From Massilia sp. ZL223 (GTDB taxonomy: Bacteria > Pseudomonadota > Gammaproteobacteria > Burkholderiales > Burkholderiaceae_D): DNA of 64,000 nt. The stretch's first letter is position 1. Each line of letters starts with the position of its first letter. This document shows, piece by piece, positions 24,232-33,362 of the stretch. Both the position numbers and the translations under genes were made by a program. Where the stretch lies: assembly GCF_018119395.1 (NCBI RefSeq), contig NZ_JAGPWD010000008.1, positions 62,001 to 126,000 on the forward strand. The letters are read 5' to 3'. The notes under the pieces were generated by a model. That model was not told the DNA's origin. It was given only the letters and a program-made list of their open reading frames with translations, and did not search any database.

Positions 24232-25616
24232 ACAAGCACCGCATCAGCGCATGGGCCGCCTTCCTCGCCTTCGTGTGCGTGGTCGCCTCGTGCAAGACCC
24301 TGCCCGACGCCGACCGCCTGCCCGACCAGCCCGCCAAGGCGACCCCGACCGTCGCCACGCCGCGCGGGGCCCTCGACAAAAAGAAAGCGTCCGCCCTGCT
24401 GGCGCGCCGCTGGGCCAACGCCACGCCCGACCTCAAGCAGCTGGCGGTGCTCGAGGAACAGGCCACCGGCGTGCCTCTCATCGCCGGCAACAGGGTCGAC
24501 CTGCTGTTCGACGGCCCGGCCACGATCCGCGCCATGATGGACGCGGCGCGCGCCGCCACCACCTCGATCAACCTCGAAACCTATATCTTCGACCGCGACC
24601 CGGTGGGCCTGGAGTTCGCCGAGCTCCTGATCGAGAAGCGGCGCCAGGGCGTGGTGGTGAACATCATCGCCGACGGCGTCGGCACCCTGGCCACGCCCAG
24701 GGAATTCTTCGAACACCTGCGGGCGGGCGGGCTCAATGTCCTGATCTTCAACCCGGTGAACCCGGCCCAGCGTCCGGGCAAGTGGCAGCTGAACAACCGC
24801 GACCACCGCAAGATCATGGTGGTCGACGGCAAGGTCGCCTTCACGGGCGGCATCAACATCAGCGAGACCTATGCCAACAGCTCGCTGTTCCGCTCGCGCA
24901 TGAAGGCCAGCACCGCCGACGCCAACAAGGTGGGCTGGCGCGATACCCACATCCGCATTGAAGGCCCGGCGGTGGCTGCCCTGCAATATGCCTTTATCGA
25001 CAACTGGGTGAGCCAGGAGGCGGGCGAGCTGCCCCAGGTGGATTACTTCCCCCGCCTGGCGCCCGCGGGCGACAAGGTGGTGCGCGTGCTGGCCACCACG
25101 CCGGAGCGCGATTCCGAGATCTACAAGGCGCTGCTGCTGGCGATCAACGAGGCCAAGAAGTCGGTCCACATCACCTCGGCCTATTTCGTGCCGGACCAGC
25201 AGACGGTGGACGCGCTGATCGGCGCCGCCAAGCGGGGAGCGGATGTGAAGCTGGTGCTGCCGGGCGTCTCGGACCACGACTTCATCAAGTACGCGGGCCA
25301 ATCCTTCTACGACCAGCTGCTGAAGGGAGGCGTGCGCATCTACCAGCTGCAGGTGGCGGTGCTGCACGCGAAGACGGCCGTCATCGACAGCATGTGGTCG
25401 ACCATCGGTTCGGCCAATATCGACCGGCGCAGCTTTATTCATAACTACGAGGTGAATGTGGTCGTGCTCGACCCGGCCTTCGGACGCGACATGGAAAGCG
25501 CGTTCAACGAAGACCTGCGCGACTCGAAGGAAGTGACCCTCGAGCAGTGGCGGCGACGGCCGTGGACGGACCGCATTCGGGAGATGCTGTCGCGGCTGAC
25601 CGAGTACTGGATCTAA
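24228..25616 (+). CDS. Phospholipase D-family lipoprotein (cardiolipin synthase-like)
   Basis: A 462-aa protein with two HKD sites. The signal peptide has a lipobox-like VVASC (Cys20). The first site is DHRKIMVVDGKVAFTGGINI (about 190-210) and the second is LHAKTAVIDSMWSTIGSANID (about 379-399). The layout matches cardiolipin-synthase-type PLDs that transfer phosphatidyl groups at the inner membrane or periplasm. It overlaps the Gcr-like gene by four bases, which suggests a joint role at the membrane. Confidence 0.9.
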   Translation: MNKHRISAWAAFLAFVCVVASCKTLPDADRLPDQPAKATPTVATPRGALDKKKASALLARRWANATPDLKQLAVLEEQATGVPLIAGNRVDLLFDGPATIRAMMDAARAATTSINLETYIFDRDPVGLEFAELLIEKRRQGVVVNIIADGVGTLATPREFFEHLRAGGLNVLIFNPVNPAQRPGKWQLNNRDHRKIMVVDGKVAFTGGINISETYANSSLFRSRMKASTADANKVGWRDTHIRIEGPAVAALQYAFIDNWVSQEAGELPQVDYFPRLAPAGDKVVRVLATTPERDSEIYKALLLAINEAKKSVHITSAYFVPDQQTVDALIGAAKRGADVKLVLPGVSDHDFIKYAGQSFYDQLLKGGVRIYQLQVAVLHAKTAVIDSMWSTIGSANIDRRSFIHNYEVNVVVLDPAFGRDMESAFNEDLRDSKEVTLEQWRRRPWTDRIREMLSRLTEYWI

Positions 25617-25917
25617 GTTCCGTATGACTTGACTGATTACGACTGGCGACTTGCCGACTTGCCGACTCGTCAGCTGATCGTCTGGCCGATCGGTTAGTGT
25701 GGCTAGCCATAAAACCGTCGCCCCGGGCCTGGGCGGCCCCCTTGGCCGGGGTCCAAGTTCGTTGCGCAGTCGGTATGCTTGCGGAACTTGGGTTCCGGCC
25801 TCCGCCGGAAGTCGTAGGCGCCGGTGGCGCGTACGACGTGCTAACGTAAGCTGCTAACGTTGAGAGACGGGTGTTCAAGCCTTATCGACCGGCTTCCTCC
25901 AGTAAGTCAGACAGAGC
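25617..25917. repeat. 301-bp intergenic region with composite palindromic repeats
   Basis: It begins with short tandem units (GACTTGCC, 25650-25665), then GTGTGGCTAGCCATAAAACC (about 25697-25716) and CGTAGGCGCCGGTGGCGCGTACGACG (split over about 25815-25840). These resemble the dispersed palindromes at 20420, 29053-29124 and 37092-37136. It also holds imperfect GC-rich hairpins. No gene is seen. Confidence 0.6.
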
Positions 25918-26754
25918 TTAGAGCCCGGCCGCCAGCATCCCATCGATGTGCGGTGTCCAGACATTCCCATTACGCATGAACTTCTCCGTGTTCACCACGT
26001 GGAAGTCCTTGTGCACGACGTCCCATCCGTAACGGTCGATTTCGACTTTCTGCTGTTCGACCCTGATCACATTGAAAGAGTTCACTTCGCCGCGTCCGCG
26101 GGTCGAGGTCGCCGTCCCGGCCTGCACCACCAGGGCAGCGTATTCGCTCATCTGGTAGCGTTCCGCCGTGCTGCCGGCATGGCTGGCGTGCATGTGGCCC
26201 GCCAGCAGGATGTCCACCCCCGTCTCCGCAAACACCTTCATCGCCATCGGCGCGCGGTCCACCAGGTCGCGTTCCTCGAAGTGATCGGGCAGGTCGAAGG
26301 GATGGTGGGTCACGATGATGCGCGTGAGGGCCGGGTCCAGGCCGGACAGGCACTTCCGGATGCTCTCCACCTGGTGGCGGCTGACGCGTCCGTCCTTGAT
26401 GGTCAGCGAGCGCGCCGTGTTCACGCCGAGCACGGCGATCTCGTCGTCGATGTAGACCGGGTCGAGGTCGTCGGTGATGTAGCGCTTGTAGCGCGCCAGT
26501 GGCAGCACGAAACGGCGGAACACGTTGTACAGCGAGATGTCGTGGTTGCCCGGTACGATGATCTGCGGTCCCGGCAAGGTGTCGAGGAAGGCGCGCGCCT
26601 CCTCGAACTGTTCGGGACGGGCGCGCTGGGTCAGGTCGCCCGAGACCACCAGCACGTCCGGCGCGACGCGTTCGATCAGCCCGCGCAGCGGCGCCAGCAG
26701 TTCTTGGTCGACACGGCCGAAATGCAGGTCGGACAGGTGCACGAGGGTACGCAT
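25918..26754 (-). CDS. Calcineurin-like metallophosphoesterase (CpdA-like)
   Basis: A 278-aa phosphodiesterase with the metal motifs DLHFGR (about 8-13), GDLTQR (39-44), GNHD (68-71), a HHPF segment and GHMHASH. The family includes 3',5'-cAMP phosphodiesterase CpdA; a role in cyclic-nucleotide turnover is plausible but not proven. GAAAGGAGAACC precedes the ATG at 26754. It lies 10 bp after the PAP2 gene on the same strand, so the two form an operon. Confidence 0.85.
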   Translation of the reverse strand: MRTLVHLSDLHFGRVDQELLAPLRGLIERVAPDVLVVSGDLTQRARPEQFEEARAFLDTLPGPQIIVPGNHDISLYNVFRRFVLPLARYKRYITDDLDPVYIDDEIAVLGVNTARSLTIKDGRVSRHQVESIRKCLSGLDPALTRIIVTHHPFDLPDHFEERDLVDRAPMAMKVFAETGVDILLAGHMHASHAGSTAERYQMSEYAALVVQAGTATSTRGRGEVNSFNVIRVEQQKVEIDRYGWDVVHKDFHVVNTEKFMRNGNVWTPHIDGMLAAGL

Positions 26755-26764
26755 GGTTCTCCTT

Positions 26765-27517
26765 TCACACTTCCTGGGGCGGCGCGCTGCCCGTCTGACG
26801 CTTCTGGCGCGCCGCGCTGCGCCGGTTGAACGTGACGGCGGCGGTGATGCAAACAGCCAGCCAGCCGCAACCTTCGAGCATGCCGGCCAGGACGTCGGAC
26901 AAATAGTGCGCGCCCAGGTACATGCGCGAGAACGCCACCGTGAAGATCATCGCCGCGGCCAGCAGGAAGGGCAATACCCTCCCCGGCCAGCCGCGCGCAT
27001 GGCGCGCCGCATAGCAGGCCAGGAAGCCGTAGAACACGGTGGCGGCCAGCGCGTGGCCACTGGGGAAGCTGTAGGTGCTCAGGGTAAGGATCGGTTCGAC
27101 GAAATGCGGCCTGGCGCGCTCGAAGGTGTGCTTGAGCGCCACATTGAGCAGCATGCCGCCGGGGACGGAGGCGATCAGCGCCACGATCCAGTAGCGATGG
27201 CCGCGCCGGTACAGCCAGATGCCCGCGATGGCGGTCAGCGCCAGCATGCCGGGCGTGCTGTGTACATGGGTGACCACAAGCAGCAGCTCGCGCAGCAGGC
27301 CGCCCTGGCGCGCGTGTTCGTGCAGCCAGTTGGCGACTTCCAGGTCGGTCTGGGTGATGGGGGCGCCGGCGACGACCGCACCCGCGAGGCGGGCGAAGAC
27401 GGCCATGGCGGCCAGCAGCATGGCGACCCCGACCGTGAGATGGAGTCCGAATTCGCCTTCGGGCGAGAAGCGCGCCGCGGCGAAGCGGTGCAGGCGGGGG
27501 GTAACCTTGTTCAACAT
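26765..27517 (-). CDS. PAP2-family phosphatase
   Basis: A 250-aa membrane phosphatase with six predicted transmembrane segments. The PAP2 signature is complete: KHTFERARP (KX6RP), YSFPSGH (PSGH) and SRMYLGAHYLSDVL (SRX5HX3D). It probably dephosphorylates undecaprenyl pyrophosphate or phosphatidate on the periplasmic side. The ATG at 27517 has no clear ribosome-binding site; a GTG at 27553 is an alternative. It is followed at 10 bp by the metallophosphoesterase gene and is divergent from the SOS-boxed small gene. Confidence 0.85.
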   Translation of the reverse strand: MLNKVTPRLHRFAAARFSPEGEFGLHLTVGVAMLLAAMAVFARLAGAVVAGAPITQTDLEVANWLHEHARQGGLLRELLLVVTHVHSTPGMLALTAIAGIWLYRRGHRYWIVALIASVPGGMLLNVALKHTFERARPHFVEPILTLSTYSFPSGHALAATVFYGFLACYAARHARGWPGRVLPFLLAAAMIFTVAFSRMYLGAHYLSDVLAGMLEGCGWLAVCITAAVTFNRRSAARQKRQTGSAPPQEV

Positions 27518-27566
27518 GCTGCGCGATATGGGGCCTATTGGCGAAAAAACCACAAAAATATTTTTT

Positions 27567-27586
27567 TACTGTATGCCCACACAGTA
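27567..27586. promoter_or_regulatory. LexA-type SOS box 1
   Basis: TACTGTATGCCCACACAGTA matches the E. coli SOS consensus TACTGTATATATATACAGTA at 16 of 20 positions, including both CTGT and ACAG cores with 8-bp spacing. It lies in the divergent spacer between the PAP2 gene and the 70-aa gene. Confidence 0.75.
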
Positions 27587-27604
27587 CTGTAGACATATAC
27601 AGTG
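27585..27604. promoter_or_regulatory. LexA-type SOS box 2, overlapping box 1
   Basis: TACTGTAGACATATACAGTG matches the consensus at 17 of 20. It overlaps box 1 by two bases and covers the -35 element TAGACA (27590-27595). A TATTCT -10 (27613-27618) follows after a 17-bp spacer, so LexA binding would block this promoter. Confidence 0.78.
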
Positions 27605-27658
27605 GTTGTTGCTATTCTTCACTCATCGACAACAAACAACGATAAAAGGAAAAACGCC

Positions 27659-27871
27659 ATGACCACTCTGAACAGCTCCTTCGGCCTGGAATACGCACCT
27701 GTCCCTTTTATGGCCCGCATCGGCCGCCGCGAAATCCGCGTCACCCGTGATTTCCGCAAGCGCTTCTATGCGGTCAACCCGATCATCGAATGCGATACCG
27801 GTGTCGATGCCGGCCACGTCGAAATCCTGCTGTTCCGCCGCTGGCTGCTGGTGCTGTCCAAGGCCAAGTAA
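27659..27871 (+). CDS. Small SOS-boxed protein, unknown function
   Basis: A 70-aa basic protein beginning MTTLNSSFGLEYAPVPFMAR. No transmembrane segment or known motif is seen; FRRWLLVLSKAK is the C-terminus. AAAAGGAAAAACGCC gives a clear ribosome-binding site. The promoter is overlaid by two LexA boxes, so strong induction by DNA damage is expected. A cell-division inhibitor, nuclease inhibitor or toxin-like role is possible, but no family was recognised. Confidence 0.7.
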   Translation: MTTLNSSFGLEYAPVPFMARIGRREIRVTRDFRKRFYAVNPIIECDTGVDAGHVEILLFRRWLLVLSKAK

Positions 27872-28013
27872 GCGGTCCCAGGTTGCGAACACCTGAGCAA
27901 CATCCAAACATCGCACGCATCAAAAAACGCATATTGTTAGGCGAAACTATTCGTTCTCTTCGGGTGGGCCGGAACTCTACTCTAGTGTTTCCGAACCCAC
28001 CGAAAGACAGAAC

Positions 28014-29018
28014 ATGTTTCGCAAAAACCTTATCCGTTCGCTGGCAGCCCTGACGCTGCTGGTTCAGTCCACTGCCTTCGCAGCCGACGTCACCCTGCTC
28101 AATGTGTCCTACGATCCGACGCGTGAGCTGTACCAGGACTTCGATAGCGCCTTCGCCAAGCACTGGAAGGCCAAGACCGGCGACAACGTGACGGTCAAGC
28201 AGTCGCATGGCGGCTCGGGCAAGCAAGCGCGTGCCGTGATCGACGGCCTGGGAGCCGACGTCGTGACCCTGGCCTTGGCCTATGACATCGATGCTATCAG
28301 CGAACGTGGGCTGGTCGCGCCCGGTTGGGAAAAGCGCCTTGCCTACCGCAGTTCGCCCTATACCTCAACCATCGTGTTCCTGGTCCGTAAGGGCAATCCG
28401 AAACAGATCCGCGACTGGGGCGACCTGGTCAAGCCGGGCGTGTCGGTGATCACGCCGAACCCGAAGACGTCGGGCGGCGCCCGCTGGAACCATTTGGCCG
28501 CCTACGGCTACGCCCTGCGCCAGCCGGGCGGCTCGCCGCAGACCGCACGCGACTACCTGGCCAAGCTGTACAAGAACGTGCCGGTGCTCGACTCGGGCGC
28601 CCGCGGCGCCACCACCACCTTCGTCGAGCGCGGCATCGGCGACGTGCTGCTGGCCTGGGAAAACGAAGCCCTGCTGGCCCTGCGCGAACTGGGTCCGGAC
28701 AAGTTCGAGATCGTCGCCCCCTCGATCAGCATCCTGGCCGAACCGCCGGTGGCCGTGGTCGACAAGAACGTCGACAAGAAGGGCACGCGCAAGGTGGCCC
28801 AGGCTTACCTGGAATACCTGTACAGCGACGAAGGGCAGGAAATCATCGCCAAGAACTACTACCGCCCGGCGGTGGACCGCTTCGCCAAGAAGTACGCGAC
28901 CCAGTTCCCGAACATCAAGCTGTTCCAGATCAGCGAGCTGGGCGGCTGGACGCAGGCGCAGAAGGCGCACTTCTCGGATGGCGGCGTGTTCGATCAGATT
29001 TATCAGCCGGGTAGGTAA
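28014..29018 (+). CDS. sbp: Sulfate/thiosulfate-binding periplasmic protein
   Basis: A 334-aa periplasmic binding protein. The signal peptide ends at STAFA-A. The mature protein follows Sbp throughout: [85 protein letters not shown] and AKNYYRP. It delivers sulfate to a CysTWA-type ABC importer, but no permease or ATPase gene follows, so it is an orphan binding protein. The leader (27958-28006) holds an imperfect hairpin. Confidence 0.95.
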   Translation: MFRKNLIRSLAALTLLVQSTAFAADVTLLNVSYDPTRELYQDFDSAFAKHWKAKTGDNVTVKQSHGGSGKQARAVIDGLGADVVTLALAYDIDAISERGLVAPGWEKRLAYRSSPYTSTIVFLVRKGNPKQIRDWGDLVKPGVSVITPNPKTSGGARWNHLAAYGYALRQPGGSPQTARDYLAKLYKNVPVLDSGARGATTTFVERGIGDVLLAWENEALLALRELGPDKFEIVAPSISILAEPPVAVVDKNVDKKGTRKVAQAYLEYLYSDEGQEIIAKNYYRPAVDRFAKKYATQFPNIKLFQISELGGWTQAQKAHFSDGGVFDQIYQPGR

Positions 29019-29346
29019 TTCCCTGAGCCGTTCTGCAGCCTTGTATCAGTGCGGCTAGCCATTACTAACCGAAGCCAGCACGCTAAAAACCGTCGTACGC
29101 GCCACTGGCGCGTACGACGGTTTTATGGTTGCGGGAAGGAATAGCGATACCCCTGCTCTTTCATTCTTCACCGTGTCCTCTGCGTTTTGCTCCCGCACTC
29201 CGCATCGAGCACTCCTGCCCCTCCCCATCCAAAAACAACCCTTGAAATCCCCCCATCGACCACGACGTGATTAGTTCGTCAACTCGTGGCCTGCCCCGTT
29301 TCTCCGCGGCAGTCCTTCCGCACCTATCCAAGGAAAGGAACACGTC
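29019..29346. other. 328-bp intergenic region with a long palindrome
   Basis: It contains GTGCGGCTAGCCAT (29049-29062) and the 39-bp palindrome listed separately. The remainder, before the SDR gene, has no reading frame with good codon use. Confidence 0.7.
29086..29124. repeat. 39-bp perfect palindrome (CGTCGTA family)
   Basis: AAAACCGTCGTACGCGCCA (29086-29104), a central C, then its exact complement (29106-29124). The two 19-bp arms pair perfectly. On the plus strand the tail TTTTATGG could make it act as a terminator for sbp. It belongs with the palindromes at 37092-37136 and 44042-44072. Confidence 0.8.
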
Positions 29347-30369
29347 ATGTCAGTCAAACTCCGCAAGCTCAACGAACAGGTCATGGTCATCACCGGCGCC
29401 ACGAGCGGCATCGGCCTGACCACGGCACGCATGGCCGCCGACCAGGGCGCCAGACTGGTGCTGGCCGCGCGCGCCGCCGACGCCCTCGACGAACTGGCGA
29501 GCGAACTGCGCGTGCGCGGCGTCGACGTGGCCACGGTCGCCGCCGACGTCGGCAACCCGGCCGACGTCGAGCGCATCGGCCAGGCCGCGATGGAGCGCTT
29601 CGGCCGCATCGACACCTGGGTCAATAATGCCGGCATCTCAGTGTTCGGCCGCCTGGAAGACGTCGCGCCCGAGGACCACCACCGCCTGTTCCAGACCAAT
29701 TTCTGGGGCGTGGTCAACGGTTCGCTGGAAGCGGTCAAGCGCATGAAGACGCGCGGCGGCGGCGCCATCATCAATGTGGGCAGCGAGGTGTCCGACCGCG
29801 CCATCCCGCTGCAGGGCATGTACTCGGCCTCCAAGCACGCCGTGAAAGCCTTCACGGATTCGCTGCGGATGGAACTGGAAAAGGAAGATGCGCCGCTGTC
29901 GGTCACCCTGGTCAAGCCGGCGGCGATCGACACCATGTTCGTGAAGCACGCGAAGAATTACCTGGACAAGGAGCCGGCCCTGCCGCCGCCGATCTACGCG
30001 CCGGAAGTGGTGGCCGAGGCCATCCTGCACGCGGCCCAGACGCCGAAGCGCGACGTCTACGCGGGCAGCGCCTCGAAGATGATCTCCGCCGGTTCGCGCG
30101 CCATGCCCCGCCTGTTCGACCGCTACATGCGCGCGACCATGTTCCGGCAGCAGAAGTCGGACATCGCCGCCCAGCCGGGCCGCCGCGACGCGCTGCACGC
30201 CCCGAATCCGGCGCATGAGCTGCGCCAGCGCCAGGGCATGCCGGGCCATATCCACGAGCGCAGCCTGTACACCAAGGCCAGCCTGCGCTCCACGCCGCTG
30301 GTCACCGCCCTGCTGGGCGGTGGAGCCCTGTTCGCGGCCTGGTCACTGTCGCGGCGGTTTGCTCGATAA
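29347..30369 (+). CDS. SDR-family oxidoreductase with membrane tail
   Basis: A 340-aa short-chain dehydrogenase. Motifs are TGATSGIGL (about 17-25), NNAG (about 97-100), the catalytic Tyr/Lys in YSASKHAVKA and a PAAIDTMF segment. The C-terminal 80 residues extend beyond a normal SDR and end in a hydrophobic stretch (ALLGGGALFAAWSLSRRF), a possible membrane anchor. AAGGAAAGGAACACGTC precedes the ATG. The substrate is unknown. Its 3' end overlaps the convergent acidic-protein gene by 27 bp. Confidence 0.85.
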   Translation: MSVKLRKLNEQVMVITGATSGIGLTTARMAADQGARLVLAARAADALDELASELRVRGVDVATVAADVGNPADVERIGQAAMERFGRIDTWVNNAGISVFGRLEDVAPEDHHRLFQTNFWGVVNGSLEAVKRMKTRGGGAIINVGSEVSDRAIPLQGMYSASKHAVKAFTDSLRMELEKEDAPLSVTLVKPAAIDTMFVKHAKNYLDKEPALPPPIYAPEVVAEAILHAAQTPKRDVYAGSASKMISAGSRAMPRLFDRYMRATMFRQQKSDIAAQPGRRDALHAPNPAHELRQRQGMPGHIHERSLYTKASLRSTPLVTALLGGGALFAAWSLSRRFAR

Positions 30370-30765
30370 GAAGTTGGTGTCCTCCTCGGTCAGCGGCAGA
30401 TCGGGGATGGACTCGATGTGGTCGGTGTCGATGTCGGCGCCGTCCTTGACCACCGTGTCGCGGCCGGCCGAAGCCCGCTCGCCGGTGCCGCCCGAGTCGC
30501 TGTCGCCCGAGAAGTTGGCGTCGCCGACGTCGGGGCCGGCGGTATCGCCCGCATGGCTCATCTCCATGTCCGAGGTCGTGCCTTCATCGAAATCGAGCAT
30601 TTGCTCCGGGTCCAGGTTGCCCGCAAAGCCCGGGCCGCCCACCACGTCGCTGCCGGTGTCGGAAATGTCGCTCGGCCCGAGCGCGTCGATGCCATGCCCC
30701 TTGCCGAGGCTGCGGTCCGGACGTTCCGGGAAGTTGTCCGGATCGAGGGTGCTAGTTCCAGTCAT
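30343..30765 (-). CDS. Acidic, probably disordered protein, unknown function
   Basis: A 140-aa protein very rich in Asp, Gly, Ser and Glu (SDISDTGSDVVGG, NLDPEQMLDFDEGT, DSDSGGTGE, DTDHIESIPDLPL). No domain is recognised; it is likely disordered. ACTGGAGGCATC gives a strong ribosome-binding site at the ATG 30765. The frame continues upstream as an antisense run through the porin gene, which is not part of it. It may be a stress or calcium/charge-buffering protein, but this is a guess. Confidence 0.65.
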   Translation of the reverse strand: MTGTSTLDPDNFPERPDRSLGKGHGIDALGPSDISDTGSDVVGGPGFAGNLDPEQMLDFDEGTTSDMEMSHAGDTAGPDVGDANFSGDSDSGGTGERASAGRDTVVKDGADIDTDHIESIPDLPLTEEDTNFLSSKPPRQ

Positions 30766-30857
30766 GATGCCTCCAGTAGATGATCGTTGAACCATGGAGA
30801 CAGGGTACTGAAATTTGCCTTGCGGCGGCGCAGCGCACGCACGCTGCGCGCGCAGCG

Positions 30858-31835
30858 TCAGAACGAGCGCCGCATGCCGAGGTTGACGGCGAGTCCATTG
30901 CCGGAGCGCGCGCCCTGCGGCGTGCCGTTCAGCTGCTGGATGCGCGAACAGGCGGCATAGAAATCCAGGCGCCGCGATACCGCATAGCTTGCCCCGACGG
31001 CGATCTGGCGCGCGTCGCGGTTGGCCGGGTCGCGGTCGTTCTTGCGGATGTAGGAAGCGAGCAAGGTGGTGGCGTGGCCGATCGGCACGGCCACGCCCGC
31101 CAGCACGTCGCGGCTGTCGGTCGAGGGCGTGGAGGCGATGCCTGCGCCGTAGGGGTTGTCGGGATTGAACAGCGGCGAGCTGCCCCAGCCGCGGCTGGCG
31201 CTGTAGGCCGCATAGGCGGTGCCCCAGCCGAAGCGCATATTGGCGGCGAGAATGGAATTCTTGGCCGCCATGCTGATGCCGACCTGGTCGTAGCGCGTCA
31301 CCTTGGCGACGTTGCGGTTCTGGTGGGCCGCGCGGATGGTCAGCGGACCGGCGCTGAATCCCAGCGACATGCCCCATGCGCGCCCGGACGGCGAGCCGTC
31401 GATGTCGCCCTTGTCCCAGGCCGCGCCGGTGGACAGGCCGGCGACGCGGCCCCGGTAGTTCATGCTGTCGCCGGCGCGCGGGCCGGAAGGCTGGCTGGCG
31501 CCGGCCAGGCCGCCATGGAAGGGATCGCCCACATCGTTGAGCGCCGTGTATTCCAGGCTGTACTGGCGGCCGACGGTCAGCGCACCTCCACGCCCGCCTT
31601 TCCCGCTGTTCCTGGACGCCTGATCCTGCTCGGGAACGGTCTCGACAGTGAAGATCGCAGGGGCATCCTGGGCCGCGCCCGCGGGCGGACGCGCGCCTTC
31701 GCTGCACTTGTCGGTGCAGACGTATTCCTTGATTGCCTTGGCGCCGGCGCTCCCGTTCGGAGCGGCGTGGTCCTGCGCCGCGGCGCAAGCCGCACTCCCT
31801 CCGAGTACGGCACATGCGACGATTGACATTCTCAT
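30858..31835 (-). CDS. Gram-negative porin (Porin_4 type)
   Basis: A 325-aa outer-membrane porin. A signal peptide ends near CAAA-Q. A linker with Cys residues (VCTDKC) follows, then a Burkholderiales-type barrel: LTVGRQYSLEYTALNDVGDPF, NYRGRVAGLS, WGMSLGFSAGPLTIRAAHQNR, and the terminal Phe (MRRSF). It is somewhat short for a 16-strand barrel (usual mature length about 330-370). It is divergent from the alpha-amylase gene 180 bp away. Confidence 0.85.
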   Translation of the reverse strand: MRMSIVACAVLGGSAACAAAQDHAAPNGSAGAKAIKEYVCTDKCSEGARPPAGAAQDAPAIFTVETVPEQDQASRNSGKGGRGGALTVGRQYSLEYTALNDVGDPFHGGLAGASQPSGPRAGDSMNYRGRVAGLSTGAAWDKGDIDGSPSGRAWGMSLGFSAGPLTIRAAHQNRNVAKVTRYDQVGISMAAKNSILAANMRFGWGTAYAAYSASRGWGSSPLFNPDNPYGAGIASTPSTDSRDVLAGVAVPIGHATTLLASYIRKNDRDPANRDARQIAVGASYAVSRRLDFYAACSRIQQLNGTPQGARSGNGLAVNLGMRRSF

Positions 31836-32015
31836 GGCGTCATCCCTCTCTGTCGCTTACTTTCCGACTGTTTGGCGAGCCGATCTGTCTAATACTTCAC
31901 ATAAAACTCAGATTACGCCGAAACATGCAGATATTCCAGCCGTCGTGCCAAACTTTCGAGGTTCGATGTAGTTCGGCACCGTACAATGACTTACGTCAAC
32001 CCAACAAGGATACCC

Positions 32016-33362
32016 ATGAGAAACGCCGCCCGCCCTCTTTCGATGCTCGCAATGGCCGTGTGCGCCACGCTTTCTCCGCTGCAGGTTTCCGCTCAACAAG
32101 CGCGTAGTCCGGCGGTCGTCGAGCATGTCGCGTGGTCGCGCAATGCCAACATCTACGAAGTCAACATCCGCCAGTACACGAAGGAAGGCACGTTCAAGGC
32201 CTTCGCCGCCCACCTGCCGCGCCTGCGCAAGATGGGCGTCGACATCCTGTGGCTGATGCCGGTCCACCCGATCGGCGCAAAGAACCGCAAGGGCAGTCTC
32301 GGCAGCTATTACGCGGTGCGCGACTACAAGGGCATCAATCCCGATTACGGCAGCATGGACGACTTCAAGCAACTGGTGCGGCAGGCGCACGGGCTCGGCA
32401 TGCGGGTGATCATCGACTGGGTCGCCAACCACACGGCCTTCGACAACCCCTGGACCGTCGAGCACACGGACTGGTACCTGAAGAACGAGAAAGGCGAGAT
32501 CTTTCCGGTCACCTATACCGAAGGGGCCGAACCGGAGTACTGGACCGACGTGACGGGCCTCGACTGGAAGCAGCCAGGCCTCTGGAAAGGCATGGCGGAC
32601 GCGATGGCCTTCTGGGTGCGCGAGGCCGATATCGACGGCTTCCGCGCCGACGTGTCGGCCAAGGTGCCGCTCGCCTTCTGGGTGGAGACGCGCGCCGAGC
32701 TGGAGAAGATCAAGCCGGTGTTCATGCTGGCCGAAGCCTGGCAGCCCGACCAGCACCAGGCCTTCGACATGACCTACGGCTGGGATACGCTTGGCCTGTT
32801 CAAGGACATCGCCAAGGGCAAGGCCGATGCGCGTGCGCTGAAGGAGTTCCTGGCCCAGCCGAAGGTCGCCTATCCGGAATACGCCTACCGGATGCGCTTC
32901 ACCAGCAACCATGACGAGAACTCCTGGCACGGCAGCGACAAGGAACACTACGGCCCGGCCTTCAAGGCGATGGCGGTGCTGGCGGCGACCTTGCCCGGCA
33001 TGCCGCTGATTTATGGTGGGCAGGAAGCGGGCTTGCACAAGCGGCTGGAATTCTTCGAGAAAGATCCGATCGAGTGGAAGGATATTCCGTACGCATCCTT
33101 CTATGCGGGACTACTCAAGCTCAAGCATGACAATCCTGCGCTGTGGAACGGGCAGTACGGCGGCGCGGTGAAGGTGCTGGAGACGGGGAACGACAAGGTG
33201 TTCGCGTTCCGGCGCGAGAAGGATGGGAATGCGGTGGGCGTGACGGTCAACCTGAGCGGGGCGAAGCAGCAGTACTCCCTGCCGGGCAGCGCCGCGAAGC
33301 GGACCCTGGCGGCGTGGGATTACAAGATCGACGCCGCCAAGCCTAGCGCCGCAGCGCGCTGA
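32016..33362 (+). CDS. GH13 alpha-amylase-family glycosidase, secreted
   Basis: A 448-aa glycosidase with a signal peptide (to about residue 26, VSA-QQ). The GH13 regions are GVDILWLMPVHPIG, IDWVANHTAFDNPW, GFRADVSAKVP (nucleophile Asp), FMLAEAW (acid/base Glu) and FTSNHDENSWHG (third Asp). A short C-terminal beta domain follows. It should hydrolyse alpha-glucans or maltodextrins in the periplasm or outside. AACAAGGATACCC precedes the ATG at 32016. Its 3' end overlaps the XRE-type gene by 20 bp. Confidence 0.9.
   Translation: MRNAARPLSMLAMAVCATLSPLQVSAQQARSPAVVEHVAWSRNANIYEVNIRQYTKEGTFKAFAAHLPRLRKMGVDILWLMPVHPIGAKNRKGSLGSYYAVRDYKGINPDYGSMDDFKQLVRQAHGLGMRVIIDWVANHTAFDNPWTVEHTDWYLKNEKGEIFPVTYTEGAEPEYWTDVTGLDWKQPGLWKGMADAMAFWVREADIDGFRADVSAKVPLAFWVETRAELEKIKPVFMLAEAWQPDQHQAFDMTYGWDTLGLFKDIAKGKADARALKEFLAQPKVAYPEYAYRMRFTSNHDENSWHGSDKEHYGPAFKAMAVLAATLPGMPLIYGGQEAGLHKRLEFFEKDPIEWKDIPYASFYAGLLKLKHDNPALWNGQYGGAVKVLETGNDKVFAFRREKDGNAVGVTVNLSGAKQQYSLPGSAAKRTLAAWDYKIDAAKPSAAAR

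Noticed and set aside
30780..31826. 348-codon plus-strand frame
   Set aside because: It is antisense to the porin gene, which has a signal peptide and terminal Phe; the shadow has neither.
31971..31984. GTTCGGCACCGTAC before the amylase gene, resembling the regulon palindrome
   Set aside because: One half-site is altered and no -10 at the 29-bp spacing was confirmed; treated as chance.
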